The notes below the pieces were generated by a model. The model worked only from the letters and a program-made list of their open reading frames with translations, ran no database searches and had not been told where the DNA came from. The position numbers and the translations under genes were made by a program. This document shows, one piece after another, positions 25,275 through 32,170 of a DNA stretch of 32,170 nt (within the stretch, counting starts at the first letter, position 1; every line of letters begins with the position of its first letter). The DNA is from an uncultured Methanobrevibacter sp. (GTDB lineage Archaea > Methanobacteriota > Methanobacteria > Methanobacteriales > Methanobacteriaceae). The DNA is taken from contig NZ_CALDKF010000015.1 of NCBI RefSeq assembly GCF_937898925.1, positions 1 to 32,170 on the forward strand, given 5' to 3'.

Positions 25275-25290
25275 AAAACACCTCAAGTAC

Positions 25291-25318
25291 GAAAACTATT
25301 ATATGAGATAAAGTTTTC
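25291..25318 (-). promoter_or_regulatory. Leader hairpin before the purine permease
   Basis: GAAAACT (25291-25297) and AGTTTTC (25312-25318) form a seven-base inverted repeat with a 14-base centre containing TTATATG/CATATAA. It lies just before the ribosome binding site, so it could be a promoter-overlapping operator or an RNA hairpin. Evidence is structural only. Confidence 0.3.
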
Positions 25319-25414
25319 TACAATAATATTTTTATTATTTATCTTTATTAAGTTTTTGATATTTTTGTAATACATGAAGGTGTTAATGAAAACAATTAAT
25401 AATTGAAAACAAAC

Positions 25415-26590
25415 TCAAAACTTTCTTATATGCCTTCTAAGTCTTCTAAGAGGTTCGGTAATTTTCCAACTTTTGGAATTTAAAATTTCCCTATTTCTGC
25501 TTTTGGATTTTTGTAATTTTTCATTTAGCCTTTTGTTTTCATCGCTTAAAGATTTGTTTTCTCTTTTTAAGCCATTGGTTTCCTCTTCTAAAGACTTGTT
25601 TTCCCTTTTTAAGCCATTGATCTCATCATTGGCTTTAATTTTATAGTTATACTCTTCAAGGGAATTGGAACTTAAAATGGTGTTGGCCTTAAGTGATGTG
25701 TCATTGGGCAATAATTCATTGCTTAAATCCACTGACTTAAGTTCCTCTTTCGCTAAATAAAAATACTCTTCAGGCCTTCCATATATTTCATATGTGATTC
25801 TATTGGCCTTGAAATAATCGAATTCCTTTTTGAACTCTTCCATGTAATCTTCAGACAATAGGAAATCCTCAACTATATTGATTATCCTAAAGATATGATC
25901 ATATTTCTTCAGTCTATTGTTTGTGATTGAACCTGCATTGTCTATTCTATAGCGATAGAGATGCTCTGGAACAAATGAAATTTTAGATGCCTTTAGAAAT
26001 GTCATTACATGAAACGGAACATCGTTATGGTTCAAGTCATTTGGAAACTTGAAGCATTCATGAGCATCTAAAAATTCCTTTTTGTATAGCTTAAGCCAAG
26101 GGGCAAATGGGCCTGTGAAAGGGCCTACCCTATAGTCATGCCAATCGAATGTGAAACTATCAAAATCAGCGCCAGCAAACTGAATCTCTAAGTTAGGGCC
26201 TGAGTGAGCGAAAAACCTATTGTCCTTATACTGGTCAAACTTAAAGAATACAATGTCTGAATCGTTTCTAATGGCATTGGAATATGCCTTTTCCAAAGCG
26301 TCATTTTCAAGGAAATCGTCTGCATCAAAGAAGTAGACATGATTTCCTGAAGCCTTTTTCATTCCATAGTTTCTTGCAGCTCCCGCTCCCTGATTTTCCT
26401 GGGTAAAAACTTTAATTCTTGAATCCGAAGATGCAATGTTTTTTAATATATCCAATGAATTGTCATTGGATCCATCATCAATGCAGATGATTTCAATATC
26501 ATTGAAAGTCTGGTTAAGAAGGCTTCCCAATGACTCTTCAAGATAATCCTCACAATTGTAAACAGGGACAATAACAGAAATCCTTACCAT
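25415..26590 (-). CDS. Family 2 glycosyltransferase with C-terminal coiled coil
   Basis: The GT-A domain spans about 1-230, with SVIVPVYNCEDYL at the start, CIDDGSND (37-43), QGAGAARNYG and the metal site FFDADDF (88-93). It is a soluble, probably membrane-associated transferase. Residues about 315-370 form a coiled coil with a 14-residue repeat (NGLKRENKSL twice). It ends with SWKITEPLRRLRR, a basic tail common in polysaccharide-assembling GT2 enzymes. Sugar and acceptor are unknown; surface polysaccharide synthesis is likely. The start is an ATG behind a run of G. It is divergent from purE. Confidence 0.82.
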   Translation of the reverse strand: MVRISVIVPVYNCEDYLEESLGSLLNQTFNDIEIICIDDGSNDNSLDILKNIASSDSRIKVFTQENQGAGAARNYGMKKASGNHVYFFDADDFLENDALEKAYSNAIRNDSDIVFFKFDQYKDNRFFAHSGPNLEIQFAGADFDSFTFDWHDYRVGPFTGPFAPWLKLYKKEFLDAHECFKFPNDLNHNDVPFHVMTFLKASKISFVPEHLYRYRIDNAGSITNNRLKKYDHIFRIINIVEDFLLSEDYMEEFKKEFDYFKANRITYEIYGRPEEYFYLAKEELKSVDLSNELLPNDTSLKANTILSSNSLEEYNYKIKANDEINGLKRENKSLEEETNGLKRENKSLSDENKRLNEKLQKSKSRNREILNSKSWKITEPLRRLRRHIRKF

Positions 26591-26661
26591 GCAAACCCCC
26601 CAAAAAAACGAAAATGGTTTTTAATTAAATATTATATATTAGTAAAAATAAATATAAATAT

Positions 26662-26764
26662 ATTGTAAATTTATCTTGTATATCATATCTTGACCAATAT
26701 AAAAGGAAAAATTGCAAATTTATCTTGTATATATCATATCTTGACCAATATAAAAGGAGAAATT
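26662..26764 (+). repeat. Tandem duplication of the purE leader, including promoter-like sequence and ribosome binding site
   Basis: About 49 bases at 26662-26710 are repeated at 26711-26764 with one substitution near the start (ATTGTAAAT and ATTGCAAAT), an inserted AT in the middle and a G in the purine-rich end. Each copy contains TATCATATCTTGACC, AATATAAAA (TATA-like) and AAAGGA. The second AAAGGAGA serves the purE start at 26767. The near identity points to a recent duplication or to selected paired operator sites. Confidence 0.8.
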
Positions 26765-26766
26765 AA

Positions 26767-27771
26767 ATGATTCCAAAAGTAATGATAATTCTTGGAAGTG
26801 CTTCTGATAAGGAAATAGCTCTAAAATCAATAAAGATATTGGAAAAACTTCAGATTCCATATAGTTTAAAAGTCGCTTCTGCTCACAGAACCCATGATAA
26901 GGTCAAAAAGCTTGTTATGGACGCTACAAGTCAAGGGGTAGAAGTATTCATAGGAATTGCAGGCCTTGCCGCACACTTGCCTGGTGCAATAGCTGCATAT
27001 ACCCACAGACCTGTCATTGGAGTTCCTGTAGACGGTGCAGTTGGAGGCCTTGATGCATTGTATGCATGTGTTCAAATGCCTTTCCCTACAGCAGTTACAA
27101 CCGTTGGAATAAACAGGGGAGACAATGCTGCAATACTTGCAGGTGAAATCATCGCAAGCTATGATGATGCTGTTGCAGAAAGGATATCTGACCTGCGTGT
27201 TGAATATCAGAAAAAGGTTGAAGCAGGTGAAAAGGAACTTATTGAAAGTCTTGAAGGCGAATACTTCCAGAAAGACTTTTTGGCTGAGGAAAACTATGAG
27301 AAGATTGATTTTGAAGAGTTGGAGGACACTCCAGATGTGATGATACTTGCAGGTAGCTATTCCGATATGGAAATAGCTAAAAATGTAGCCATCCTACTTG
27401 AAAGAATGCAAATTGAATATAAATTGGATTATATTTCTCCTATCAGACATGCTAAGGACTTTGAATCCTACATGAGCAAAAGAAACAATGCTAAATTATT
27501 CATTGCCATTAGCGGATTGTCTGCACTTGTAGCCGGATCTGTTGTTGCTTTGACTGAAAAACCAGTGATTGGCGTTCCATGCTCCAAAAAGCTTGATGGC
27601 CAGGATGCATTGCTCACTATGGCCAACATGCCTCCGGGAGTGCCTGTCGGAACAGTTGGAATAGACAATGGAAGAAATGCAGCAATAGTTGCAGGAGAGA
27701 TTCTTGCAATATCTGATGAGAAAATAGAAGAGAACTTGAAATGGATTAAGTACAAGAATGCTGACTTATGA
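26767..27771 (+). CDS. purE: Two-domain PurE, phosphoribosylaminoimidazole carboxylase/mutase
   Basis: PurE makes 4-carboxy-5-aminoimidazole ribonucleotide in purine synthesis. The first domain (1-135) has all signatures: GSASD (10-14), SAHRT with the catalytic His40, and GLAAHLPG with His70. The second domain (about 189-325) is clearly homologous, with GSYSD, PVIGVPC and GRNAAIVAGEILA. However, it reads SPIRHA where SAHRT is expected and SGLSALVAG where AxAAHLPG is expected, so its active-site histidines are lost or moved. A charged linker (about 140-188) joins the two. The second half probably keeps the octamer-like assembly rather than catalysis. Tandem PurE proteins are, as I recall, found in this archaeal order. 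It leads a plus-strand series of genes. Confidence 0.88.
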   Translation: MIPKVMIILGSASDKEIALKSIKILEKLQIPYSLKVASAHRTHDKVKKLVMDATSQGVEVFIGIAGLAAHLPGAIAAYTHRPVIGVPVDGAVGGLDALYACVQMPFPTAVTTVGINRGDNAAILAGEIIASYDDAVAERISDLRVEYQKKVEAGEKELIESLEGEYFQKDFLAEENYEKIDFEELEDTPDVMILAGSYSDMEIAKNVAILLERMQIEYKLDYISPIRHAKDFESYMSKRNNAKLFIAISGLSALVAGSVVALTEKPVIGVPCSKKLDGQDALLTMANMPPGVPVGTVGIDNGRNAAIVAGEILAISDEKIEENLKWIKYKNADL

Positions 27772-27831
27772 TTATTGAAATTTTAATACTGATAAATTCT
27801 GATTAATTAAAAGGGGAGATGAGTGATTTTT

Positions 27832-29097
27832 ATGACTAAAGACATTATTAATGTAATTCAAATTGATGAAGAGCTTGATGCTGAATATGAAGCGGCAAAG
27901 GTGCTTCGTAAATATCCAAAGGACACAGTTATGCTAAACAACATAAAGGGATATGACATCCCAGTGGTCTCTGGTATCTGCAATACAAGAGAAAAGATAG
28001 CACAATCTCTTGGCTGTCAGGTTGATGAGATCTTATACAAGATTATCGATGGAATGAACAATCCAACTCCTGTTACAAAGTTCATCGACTTGGTGGATGA
28101 ATACGACAGCAAAAGAGTGGATTTAGGAAAGATTCCAATCCTTACACATTACAAGCGTGATGGTGGCGCATACATTACAGCCGGAGTTGTATTTGCAAGA
28201 GACCCTGAAACAGGAATTCAAAACGCTTCAATTCACAGAATGCTTGTTTTGGAAAAGAACAAATTGGCTATCCGTATCGTGCCAAGAAACCTTTACACAT
28301 ACTTCCAAAAGGCAAAGGACATGGGCAAGGACTTGGACATTTCAATAGCTATCGGTATGGAACCTGCAATCCTTCTTGCATGTACCACTTCAATACCAAT
28401 AGATGCTGATGAAATGGAAGTTGCAAACAGATTCAAGGATGGAGAATTGGAACTCGTCACATGCAAAAACGGTATCAATGTGCCTGAAGCTGACATAATC
28501 TTTGAAGGTAAGATACTAATCGATGAAACAGCACCGGAAGGTCCATTTGTAGACTTGACTGACACTTACGATTATGTAAGGGAAGAGCCTGTAATCAAGT
28601 TAAGCAAGATGTACATCAAGAAGGAAAATCCAATGTACCATGCAATCTTGCCAGCAGGATTTGAACATAAATTGCTTCAAGGAATGCCACAGGAACCAAG
28701 AATATTCAATGCAGTGAAAAATACCGTTCCTACCGTTCAGAATGTAGTTCTTACAGAAGGAGGTTGTTGCTGGTTGCATGCTGCAGTTTCAATCAAGAAG
28801 CAAACTGAAGGTGATGGAAAGAACATCATCATGGCTGCACTTGCTGCACACCCATCATTGAAGCATGTGGTAGTGGTTGATGAGGATGTTGATATCTTTG
28901 ATCCTCAAGACATTGAATATGCAATAGCTACACGTGTGAAAGGTGATGATGATATTATTATCGTGCCTAAGGCAAGAGGATCTTCATTGGATCCAAAAGC
29001 TTCTGAAATTGATGGAACAACAACTAAAGTAGGTGTAGATGCAACCAAATCAATTTTAGAACCTGAAAAATTCGAAAGGGTAAGCTTTAGTGAATAA
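27832..29097 (+). CDS. UbiD-family prenylated-FMN decarboxylase
   Basis: UbiD enzymes decarboxylate unsaturated acids with prenylated FMN. NASIHRMLVLEKNKLAIRIVP (the N-x-R segment), HKLLQGMPQEPRIF and ETAPEGPFVDLTDTYDY contain the conserved residues of the family, and the 421-residue length is usual for archaeal members. In archaea one UbiD homologue acts in the modified mevalonate pathway as anhydromevalonate phosphate decarboxylase, feeding isoprenoid lipids. That is the leading guess, not proven by sequence. I start at the ATG at 27832, nine bases after a possible GTG at 27823, because GTGATTTTT-ATG repeats the ribosome binding site spacing of nearby genes. purE is 60 bases upstream and gpsA 23 bases downstream. 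Confidence 0.85.
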   Translation: MTKDIINVIQIDEELDAEYEAAKVLRKYPKDTVMLNNIKGYDIPVVSGICNTREKIAQSLGCQVDEILYKIIDGMNNPTPVTKFIDLVDEYDSKRVDLGKIPILTHYKRDGGAYITAGVVFARDPETGIQNASIHRMLVLEKNKLAIRIVPRNLYTYFQKAKDMGKDLDISIAIGMEPAILLACTTSIPIDADEMEVANRFKDGELELVTCKNGINVPEADIIFEGKILIDETAPEGPFVDLTDTYDYVREEPVIKLSKMYIKKENPMYHAILPAGFEHKLLQGMPQEPRIFNAVKNTVPTVQNVVLTEGGCCWLHAAVSIKKQTEGDGKNIIMAALAAHPSLKHVVVVDEDVDIFDPQDIEYAIATRVKGDDDIIIVPKARGSSLDPKASEIDGTTTKVGVDATKSILEPEKFERVSFSE

Positions 29098-29120
29098 ATA
29101 AATAATAATTAGGTGATTTT

Positions 29121-30092
29121 ATGGATAAAGTAGGCATTATAGGAGCAGGCAGTTTAGGAACTGCTTTATCTCAAATAGTAGCCCAAAATGTAGAGGAAGT
29201 ATTTCTATTATCAAGAAGGAAAGAATTGGCAGAAACAATCAATTCCACCCATATCAACTCAGAATACTATCCAAATGTGAAATTAGAAGAGAATATAATA
29301 GCTACTACTGATTACAATGACTTGAAAGGTTGTGGAATAATATTCCTATCCGTTCCATCATCTGCATTCAGATCAACTTTATCCACACTTAAAGACTATA
29401 TCGATTCTGATGCAATACTCGTTACAACTGCAAAAGGCATTGAGTACCCTTCATTGAAAACCATGGGCAAATTGATAGAGGAATACTTCGATGAAGATTA
29501 TGTAGCTTTATCCGGCCCTAACTTCGCATCTGAAATCGTTTTGAATCTTGAAACCATTTCAAATCTAGCATCAAGAAATAGGGAAAATGCAGTTAAAGTA
29601 AAGGAAGTGTTGTCAACACCTAAATTTAAATTGAAAATTATTGATGATGTTGATGGCCTTGAAATATGCGGAATAATCAAGAACATCAATGCTATAGCAA
29701 ATGGAATTTGCGAAGGAATGAACATCAATGAAAACGCAAGATACGGCATTCTTACAAAAGGCTTTGAAGAGACCAAAAAAATCGTTGAAAGCATTGGCGG
29801 AGATGCTTCAACAGCAGAAGAATACTGTGGATTTGGAGATTTGGTTCTTACATCAACTTCAAGCGAAAGCAGAAACCATACCTTAGGTATGCTATATGGA
29901 CAAAGAATCATTGTAGATGAAAAGGCCAGTGGTATAGTGTTTGAAGGGAAAAATTCAATTATGGCCATAAAAGACATTTGTCGCAATACAAATACTGAGA
30001 GTGTGATAGTGGACTTTGTCTATGATGTTATTGTTAAGCAAATCCCTCCAAAAATAGCTTTTAAAAGCTTATGGGACAATATTTTAAATTAG
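29121..30092 (+). CDS. gpsA: NAD(P)-dependent glycerol-3-phosphate dehydrogenase
   Basis: The enzyme interconverts dihydroxyacetone phosphate and sn-glycerol 3-phosphate. The Rossmann loop is VGIIGAGSLGTAL (4-16). The active-site Lys is in IKNINAIANG, equivalent to the KNxxA motif. The segments TTAKGIE, ALSGPNFA and GFGDLVLTSTSSESRNHTLG are diagnostic of GpsA. At 323 residues it is full length. Archaeal membrane lipids are built on sn-glycerol 1-phosphate by an unrelated enzyme, so a GpsA in an archaeon needs another use. The next genes, a TagD-like cytidylyltransferase and licD, offer one: CDP-glycerol for a phosphate-containing surface polymer. The ribosome binding site is GGTGAT. A bacterial origin is likely for the family. 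Confidence 0.9.
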   Translation: MDKVGIIGAGSLGTALSQIVAQNVEEVFLLSRRKELAETINSTHINSEYYPNVKLEENIIATTDYNDLKGCGIIFLSVPSSAFRSTLSTLKDYIDSDAILVTTAKGIEYPSLKTMGKLIEEYFDEDYVALSGPNFASEIVLNLETISNLASRNRENAVKVKEVLSTPKFKLKIIDDVDGLEICGIIKNINAIANGICEGMNINENARYGILTKGFEETKKIVESIGGDASTAEEYCGFGDLVLTSTSSESRNHTLGMLYGQRIIVDEKASGIVFEGKNSIMAIKDICRNTNTESVIVDFVYDVIVKQIPPKIAFKSLWDNILN

Positions 30093-30139
30093 AAAAAATC
30101 AATCTTATAAAACATTATCGAAATTAGAGAGGACTTATT

Positions 30140-31438
30140 ATGAAAAAAATAATCACATATGGAACATTTGATTTGTTTCATGTAGGACACTACAATATCT
30201 TGAAAAGAGCAAAGGAACATGGTGACTATCTGATTGTTGGAGTTACTGGTGAAAACTATGACATTGGCCGTGGAAAATTGAATGTTCATGACTCACTTGC
30301 AACAAGAATTGAAAATGTGGTAAATACAGGATTCGCAGATGAAATCATCGTTGAAGAGTATCTCGGACAGAAAATCGGAGACATTATCAAATACGACATT
30401 GATGCATTTGTAATCGGTGATGACTGGAGAGGAAAATTCGACCACCTATCCAGATACTGTGACATGATTTATCTTGAAAGAACAAAAGGAATATCCAGTA
30501 CTCAAATAAGAGAAGAGAAATTTGACCAGTACGATATTGGAATAATCTGTGACTTTGCAGACGACAATCAGATAGTGAAAGAATCCAAATTGGTCAATGG
30601 TTTTGAAGTTAAGAACATATACTGCGATGATGAAGAAGAATTGAACCTGTTCCAGAAAAAATATTCAGTCCCTAATGTTTTTGATGATTACAATGATCTC
30701 ATAGAGTCCTCAGATATTGTTTACATCCGCTGTTCCATAGAAAAAAGATTCAATTTCATCAAAAGAGCATTGAAATTAGGTAAGCATGTCATATATGACC
30801 CTCCAGCAACATTTAAAACATATGAACTGGAGGAACTGATGAATCTAGCAAAGGAAAATAATTTAATATTAATGGAAAACATCAAAATGGTTCATATCTA
30901 TGTATTCAACCAACTTCTATGGATGACACAAGGAGGATTGATTGGAGACATATTGAGTTTTAACTGTTCAATATCAAAAAATGATGAAACCCGTTCAAAC
31001 CTATTCTATGATTTAAGTTCCCTAACAATATTGCCTATGTTAAAGATAATGGGTCCAGACTATGAAAATGCTGATTTCCAGGTTAAGAAGGATGGGGACA
31101 ACATTGAATTTGCATCAATGCACTTCGTATATCCAAACGGAAGAGCTACTATCAATGTAGGAAATGAAATACGTGTTGACAACCAATTGGAAATCATTGG
31201 AACAAATGGAACCATACGCATGAAAGGGGATTGGTGGAGGAGCAGAAGTTTCGAACTTCATACACCCGGATCTAGTGAAGTCCAACTTTATAGCACAAAT
31301 TTTGAAGGAAACGGATTTAAATATTTAATAAGAGAAGTTTCAAGAATGTTATCTAATAACCGTGTTGATTCTAAAAGTATTTTTGAAGATGAATCTATAA
31401 AGATTGTCGAAATTTTGGAAGCAATGAAAGAATCATAA
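30140..31438 (+). CDS. TagD-like cytidylyltransferase fused to a degenerate Gfo/Idh oxidoreductase domain
   Basis: Residues 1-128 match glycerol-3-phosphate cytidylyltransferase: TYGTFDLFHVGHYNIL with HVGH at 14-17, FVIGDDWRGKFD (90-101), and the RTKGISSTQIR signature (114-124). Product would be CDP-glycerol or a related CDP-alcohol. Residues about 130-432 follow the Gfo/Idh/MocA layout (Rossmann fold, then LGKHVIYDPP, then a beta domain with a GTNGTIRMKG segment). The fold has lost the GxGxxG loop (GIICDFADDN) and the usual EKP triad reads DPP (220-222), so NAD-linked catalysis is doubtful. The fusion may serve as a scaffold or bind the product. gpsA lies 48 bases upstream and licD 31 bases downstream. 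Confidence 0.82.
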   Translation: MKKIITYGTFDLFHVGHYNILKRAKEHGDYLIVGVTGENYDIGRGKLNVHDSLATRIENVVNTGFADEIIVEEYLGQKIGDIIKYDIDAFVIGDDWRGKFDHLSRYCDMIYLERTKGISSTQIREEKFDQYDIGIICDFADDNQIVKESKLVNGFEVKNIYCDDEEELNLFQKKYSVPNVFDDYNDLIESSDIVYIRCSIEKRFNFIKRALKLGKHVIYDPPATFKTYELEELMNLAKENNLILMENIKMVHIYVFNQLLWMTQGGLIGDILSFNCSISKNDETRSNLFYDLSSLTILPMLKIMGPDYENADFQVKKDGDNIEFASMHFVYPNGRATINVGNEIRVDNQLEIIGTNGTIRMKGDWWRSRSFELHTPGSSEVQLYSTNFEGNGFKYLIREVSRMLSNNRVDSKSIFEDESIKIVEILEAMKES

Positions 31439-31469
31439 GGATGTTTAATTTCTACTTAGGAGTTTTAGT

Positions 31470-32170
31470 ATGAATAAAGCACAAGAAAGATTATTCAATC
31501 TTTTAATAGAGATTGATGATTTATGTTCACAGCACAATATTGATTATTGTCTAGCAGGGGGATCCGCATTAGGAGCAATTAGGAATCAGTGCTTCCTACC
31601 TTGGGATGATGATATTGATTTATACATTACACGAGATAATTGGAATAAACTATTTGAGGTGGTTAGTAAAAACCCTGAATTATTACCCAAAAATAGAGAC
31701 TTGGTTTGTATAGAAAACTCTAAATACTATAGAAACCCAATTGCACGTTATATTGACACATCCACAACAAATATTTTCATTTCACAATCCGTCTCCGCAA
31801 ATACATGTGGTACACAAATTGAATTTTTTATATTGGATCCAATACCTAAAATAGAAGAGGGGCAGGAAGAGCATTTGAAAAAACTAAGAGCATTTTTAGA
31901 AATCATTACTCCTAGCTTCCTAACAGAACGTAATATCACATTGGAAAATTATGCAGAACATAAAGACTTAGTATTGAAATATTATGAAAAAATTGATAAA
32001 GAAGGACATGAAAAAGTCTTTAGGCAATTATACGACGAATTATTTACATATCCTTTAGAAAAAGCCGATACTTTTTGTATGCGTTGGGGAAAGCGTACCT
32101 TAATGCACAAAACAGACTTTTATGAAGGAAAGCGTTTTGAAGAATTGGAAGGAAGAAAATTTCCAGTTGC
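31470..32170 (+). CDS. LicD family phosphotransferase, cut by the window end
   Basis: The frame is open from the ATG at 31470, behind a TAGGAG ribosome binding site, to the window end, giving 233 residues with no stop. Near the N-terminus it has LAGGSALGAIR (GGS at 30-32) and PWDDDIDLY with DDDID at 46-50, the metal-binding signature of the LicD nucleotidyltransferase fold. LicD proteins transfer phosphocholine or other phospho-alcohols, such as phosphoglycerol or phosphoribitol, from a CDP-linked donor to polysaccharides. With CDP-glycerol synthesis encoded just upstream, the donor may be CDP-glycerol; this is inferred. Five of 13 Arg codons are CGT, whereas gpsA uses mostly AGA, a mild hint of foreign origin. 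Confidence 0.82.
   Translation, partial: MNKAQERLFNLLIEIDDLCSQHNIDYCLAGGSALGAIRNQCFLPWDDDIDLYITRDNWNKLFEVVSKNPELLPKNRDLVCIENSKYYRNPIARYIDTSTTNIFISQSVSANTCGTQIEFFILDPIPKIEEGQEEHLKKLRAFLEIITPSFLTERNITLENYAEHKDLVLKYYEKIDKEGHEKVFRQLYDELFTYPLEKADTFCMRWGKRTLMHKTDFYEGKRFEELEGRKFPV

Larger units (their letters stand above)
811..30059 (+). repeat. Dispersed, strand-biased heptamer AATAGCT
   Basis: By eye I count 33 copies of AATAGCT on the plus strand and 10 of its complement AGCTATT. About 7 for both strands together would be expected from base composition. Neighbouring heptamers are rare (CATAGCT 1, TATAGCT 1, GATAGCT about 5). The plus-strand preference holds inside minus-strand genes (8 against 2) and in plus-strand genes (17 against 3), and copies also occur in spacers, so codon usage does not explain it. 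The span given covers the first to last copy seen. Confidence 0.5.

Noticed and set aside
25275..25286. TTG start for the purine permease, four codons upstream
   Set aside because: The GAGGTG ribosome binding site overlaps those codons and is well placed for the following ATG.
25291..25318. Purine riboswitch before the permease
   Set aside because: The hairpin is a simple seven-base stem; the conserved loops of the bacterial purine aptamer are absent.
29498..29986. A 162-codon open frame on the minus strand
   Set aside because: It lies wholly within gpsA, whose motifs are intact, and has no start signals.

Overview
The window looks like chromosomal DNA of a methanogenic archaeon of the Methanobacteriaceae, most likely a gut or rumen Methanobrevibacter. 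The signs are low GC with very AT-rich spacers, archaeal TATA boxes, ribosome binding sites of the GGTGAT type, a CTP-dependent archaeal riboflavin kinase, a CbiA/CfbB-type amidotransferase, DUF1786 and DUF63 proteins, a stand-alone TrpB2, a UbiD decarboxylase and a two-domain PurE. The species cannot be fixed from the sequence alone. No rRNA, tRNA, CRISPR array or transposase was seen.

Region by region. 1-3.7 kb: a coiled-coil gene that ends at an in-frame stop, a 950-base gene-free stretch, cfbB/cbiA, then a compact structured element (perfect ribosome binding site, ATT where the start codon should be, two abutting hairpins) and a 47-residue membrane protein. 3.8-9.3 kb: a radical SAM protein with a helix-hairpin-helix tail, leuA, a secreted thioester-domain surface protein, and on the other strand a DUF63 membrane protein and a PHP phosphoesterase. 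9.3-12.5 kb: a duplicated AT-rich repeat module, a DUF1786 protein, and trpB2 behind a promoter carrying regularly spaced GTAC boxes. 12.5-14.5 kb: an array of ATAACTT/AAGTTAT heptamers, a ParA ATPase, and an acidic protein that carries only the N-terminal ParA-contact motif of ParB. 14.6-19.7 kb: a TIM-barrel isomerase, a soluble P-type-ATPase-like HAD protein, an Old Yellow Enzyme homologue, gatA and a second coiled-coil gene. 19.8-26.6 kb (minus strand): two paralogous membrane proteins that combine EF-hands with zinc ribbons, ribK, a membrane glycosyltransferase with a large outer domain, an AzgA-type purine permease and a second glycosyltransferase. 26.7-32.2 kb (plus strand): purE, ubiD, gpsA, a TagD-like cytidylyltransferase fused to an oxidoreductase-like domain, and a licD gene cut by the window edge.

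How genes may work together. gpsA, the TagD-like fusion and licD form a plausible short route from dihydroxyacetone phosphate through sn-glycerol 3-phosphate and CDP-glycerol to a phospho-decorated surface polymer. That would be teichoic-acid-like chemistry in an organism whose membrane lipids use the opposite glycerol phosphate. The ParA gene and its reduced ParB-like partner, with the heptamer array upstream, look like a positioning or segregation module without a canonical ParB. The thioester protein, two glycosyltransferases and LicD point to active modification of the cell surface.

One chromosome-scale signal was also seen. The heptamer AATAGCT is strongly over-represented and biased to the plus strand whichever way the genes run. 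Counts and repeat positions were made by eye.
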